Under the pieces are notes generated by a model. It was not told the DNA's origin, did no database searches, and saw nothing but the letters and a program-made list of their open reading frames with translations. From the NCBI GenBank assembly GCA_023251755.1, contig JAHEYF010000029.1, forward strand, positions 1-47,041: a DNA stretch of 47,041 bases. The letters run 5' to 3'. A program made the translations under genes and the position numbers. Positions 46,336 through 47,041 of this stretch are shown piece by piece. The stretch's first letter is position 1. The number at the start of each line of letters is the position of its first letter. The stretch comes from Bacteroidota bacterium (GTDB taxonomy: Bacteria; Bacteroidota; Bacteroidia; B-17B0; Aurantibacillaceae).

Positions 46336-46343
46336 TAGGTTTG
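46336..46343 (+). promoter_or_regulatory. -7 promoter element of the threonine dehydrogenase gene
   Basis: TAGGTTTG matches the phylum -7 consensus TAnnTTTG, 44 nt before the start codon; the nearest TTTG upstream is 24 nt away, longer than ideal. Confidence 0.45.
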
Positions 46344-46387
46344 CAAAGGTATAGAAGTTTACGCTAATTATAACACTGATTCTTATC

Positions 46388-47041
46388 ATGATGAACATTA
46401 ATAAAGAGGACAAAGTGCTGGTGATTGGTGCCGGGGGACAAATTGGAATTGAACTGACAGAAAAATTAAGTGAATTATACGGATCGTCAAATGTAATTGC
46501 AGCCGACCTTCACCCTTCTCCTTCATTGCTGAACAATCCCTACGAAAAATTAGATGTAATGGACAGGGAGGGCTTGTACAACATAGTGAAAAAACATGGC
46601 ATTAAGCAGGTGTATTTGCTGGCTGCCCTGTTATCGGCCACCGGCGAAAAAAACCCGATGCTGGCCTGGAAACTGAACATGGAAGGCCTGTTTAATGTAC
46701 TGGACCTGGCCAAAGAAAAACACATCGAAAAAATATACTGGCCCAGCTCCATAGCCGTTTTTGGCCCCACCACACCGGCAGACAATACGCCGCAATTCAC
46801 CATCATGGAGCCTTCAACCGTGTACGGAATCAGTAAACAGGCCGGCGAAAGGTGGTGCGAATATTATTTTCACAAATACCAGGTGGATGTACGTAGTATT
46901 AGATACCCCGGTTTAATTGGCTGGAAATCGGCCCCGGGTGGGGGAACCACCGATTATGCCGTGCATATTTTTCACGAAGCCCTAAAAACAGGGACTTACG
47001 AATGTTTTTTATCCGAAAACACCGCCCTGCCTATGATGTAT
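46388..47041 (+). CDS. NAD-dependent epimerase/L-threonine 3-dehydrogenase, 3' end cut by window edge
   Basis: A partial frame of 218 codons starting at 46388 (or 46391) and open to the window edge. It is a short-chain extended Rossmann protein: VLVIGAGGQIG at 10-20, an NAD-specific acidic residue in AADLHPS, LLAALLSATGE, WPSSIAVFGP and the Y-x3-K catalytic pair in STVYGISKQAGE. GLIGWKSAPGGGTTDYAVHI is typical of the bacterial SDR-type L-threonine 3-dehydrogenase, which oxidises threonine to 2-amino-3-oxobutyrate. It is complete at the N-terminus; about the last 100 residues are missing. Confidence 0.85.
   Translation, partial: MMNINKEDKVLVIGAGGQIGIELTEKLSELYGSSNVIAADLHPSPSLLNNPYEKLDVMDREGLYNIVKKHGIKQVYLLAALLSATGEKNPMLAWKLNMEGLFNVLDLAKEKHIEKIYWPSSIAVFGPTTPADNTPQFTIMEPSTVYGISKQAGERWCEYYFHKYQVDVRSIRYPGLIGWKSAPGGGTTDYAVHIFHEALKTGTYECFLSENTALPMMY

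Overview
The window is a chromosomal stretch of a Bacteroidota bacterium, probably Chitinophagia/Sphingobacteriia-like or a related environmental lineage. The evidence is a DUF6427 membrane protein typical of the phylum, two proteins with type IX secretion C-terminal sorting domains, a TonB-dependent receptor, weak or absent Shine-Dalgarno sequences, and phylum-style promoters (TTTG-N19-TAnnTTTG, perfect at 789-819). I see no rRNA, tRNA, CRISPR array, prophage or transposase gene.

Layout. 1-1.1 kb: left-truncated DUF6427 gene and a divergent small membrane protein gene. 1.3-3.9 kb: Lrp/AsnC regulator, saccharopine-dehydrogenase-like protein and DUF1338 (2-oxoadipate dioxygenase-like), probably lysine catabolism. 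4.1-8.6 kb: a tightly coupled operon of TonB receptor, YfiR, CHASE8 histidine kinase and single-domain response regulator. 8.9-32.2 kb: a large stress and envelope island with CsbD x2, sll1863-like coiled-coil proteins x2, Dps, YtxH, holin-like protein, AI-2E transporter, MlaEFD, OmpA lipoprotein, small membrane proteins, response regulators, a hybrid kinase, two sensorless AraC paralogues, a DUF3494 ice-binding-like protein, a type III polyketide synthase with a methyltransferase, and NDH-2. 32.5-47 kb: mostly ordinary chromosome (adenosine deaminase-like lipoprotein, aldehyde dehydrogenase, beta-propeller T9SS protein, Mrp/NfuA, MtfA-like peptidase, FtsB, L,D-transpeptidase, a second kinase/response-regulator module, TrhO, and a right-truncated threonine dehydrogenase).

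Main discovery. Eight promoters in the island share an almost invariant architecture. In the transcribed direction it is TGTGA-N4-TGTAA-N16-TGTAA-N22-CATCTTTG. The two TGTAA words lie 21 bp apart (two helical turns), and the downstream one sits where the -33 element would be. A non-canonical -7 box beginning with C rather than T follows in most copies. These promoters precede a sll1863-like gene (then ompA), a CsbD gene heading an apparent 17-gene operon (19,877 down to 10,728), the DUF3494 gene, a second CsbD gene, a small membrane protein gene, a His-rich small protein gene, the type III PKS operon, and a 104-residue orphan gene on the opposite strand. This is an activator-dependent regulon. 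The two short AraC-type paralogues in the island (24,946-25,572 and 31,686-32,246) are the best candidates for the activator, because 21-bp direct repeats overlapping the -35/-33 region are the classical AraC arrangement.

How the genes may work together (inference): AraC-type factors, probably modulated by the co-located hybrid kinase and receiver proteins, switch on an envelope-protection programme. It would include lipid transport (Mla), DNA and iron protection (Dps), small membrane and coiled-coil periplasmic proteins, an ice-binding-like surface protein and an alkylpyrone/phenolic-lipid pathway. Genes were called by reading protein motifs only; family names come from recognised motifs, not from a database search.
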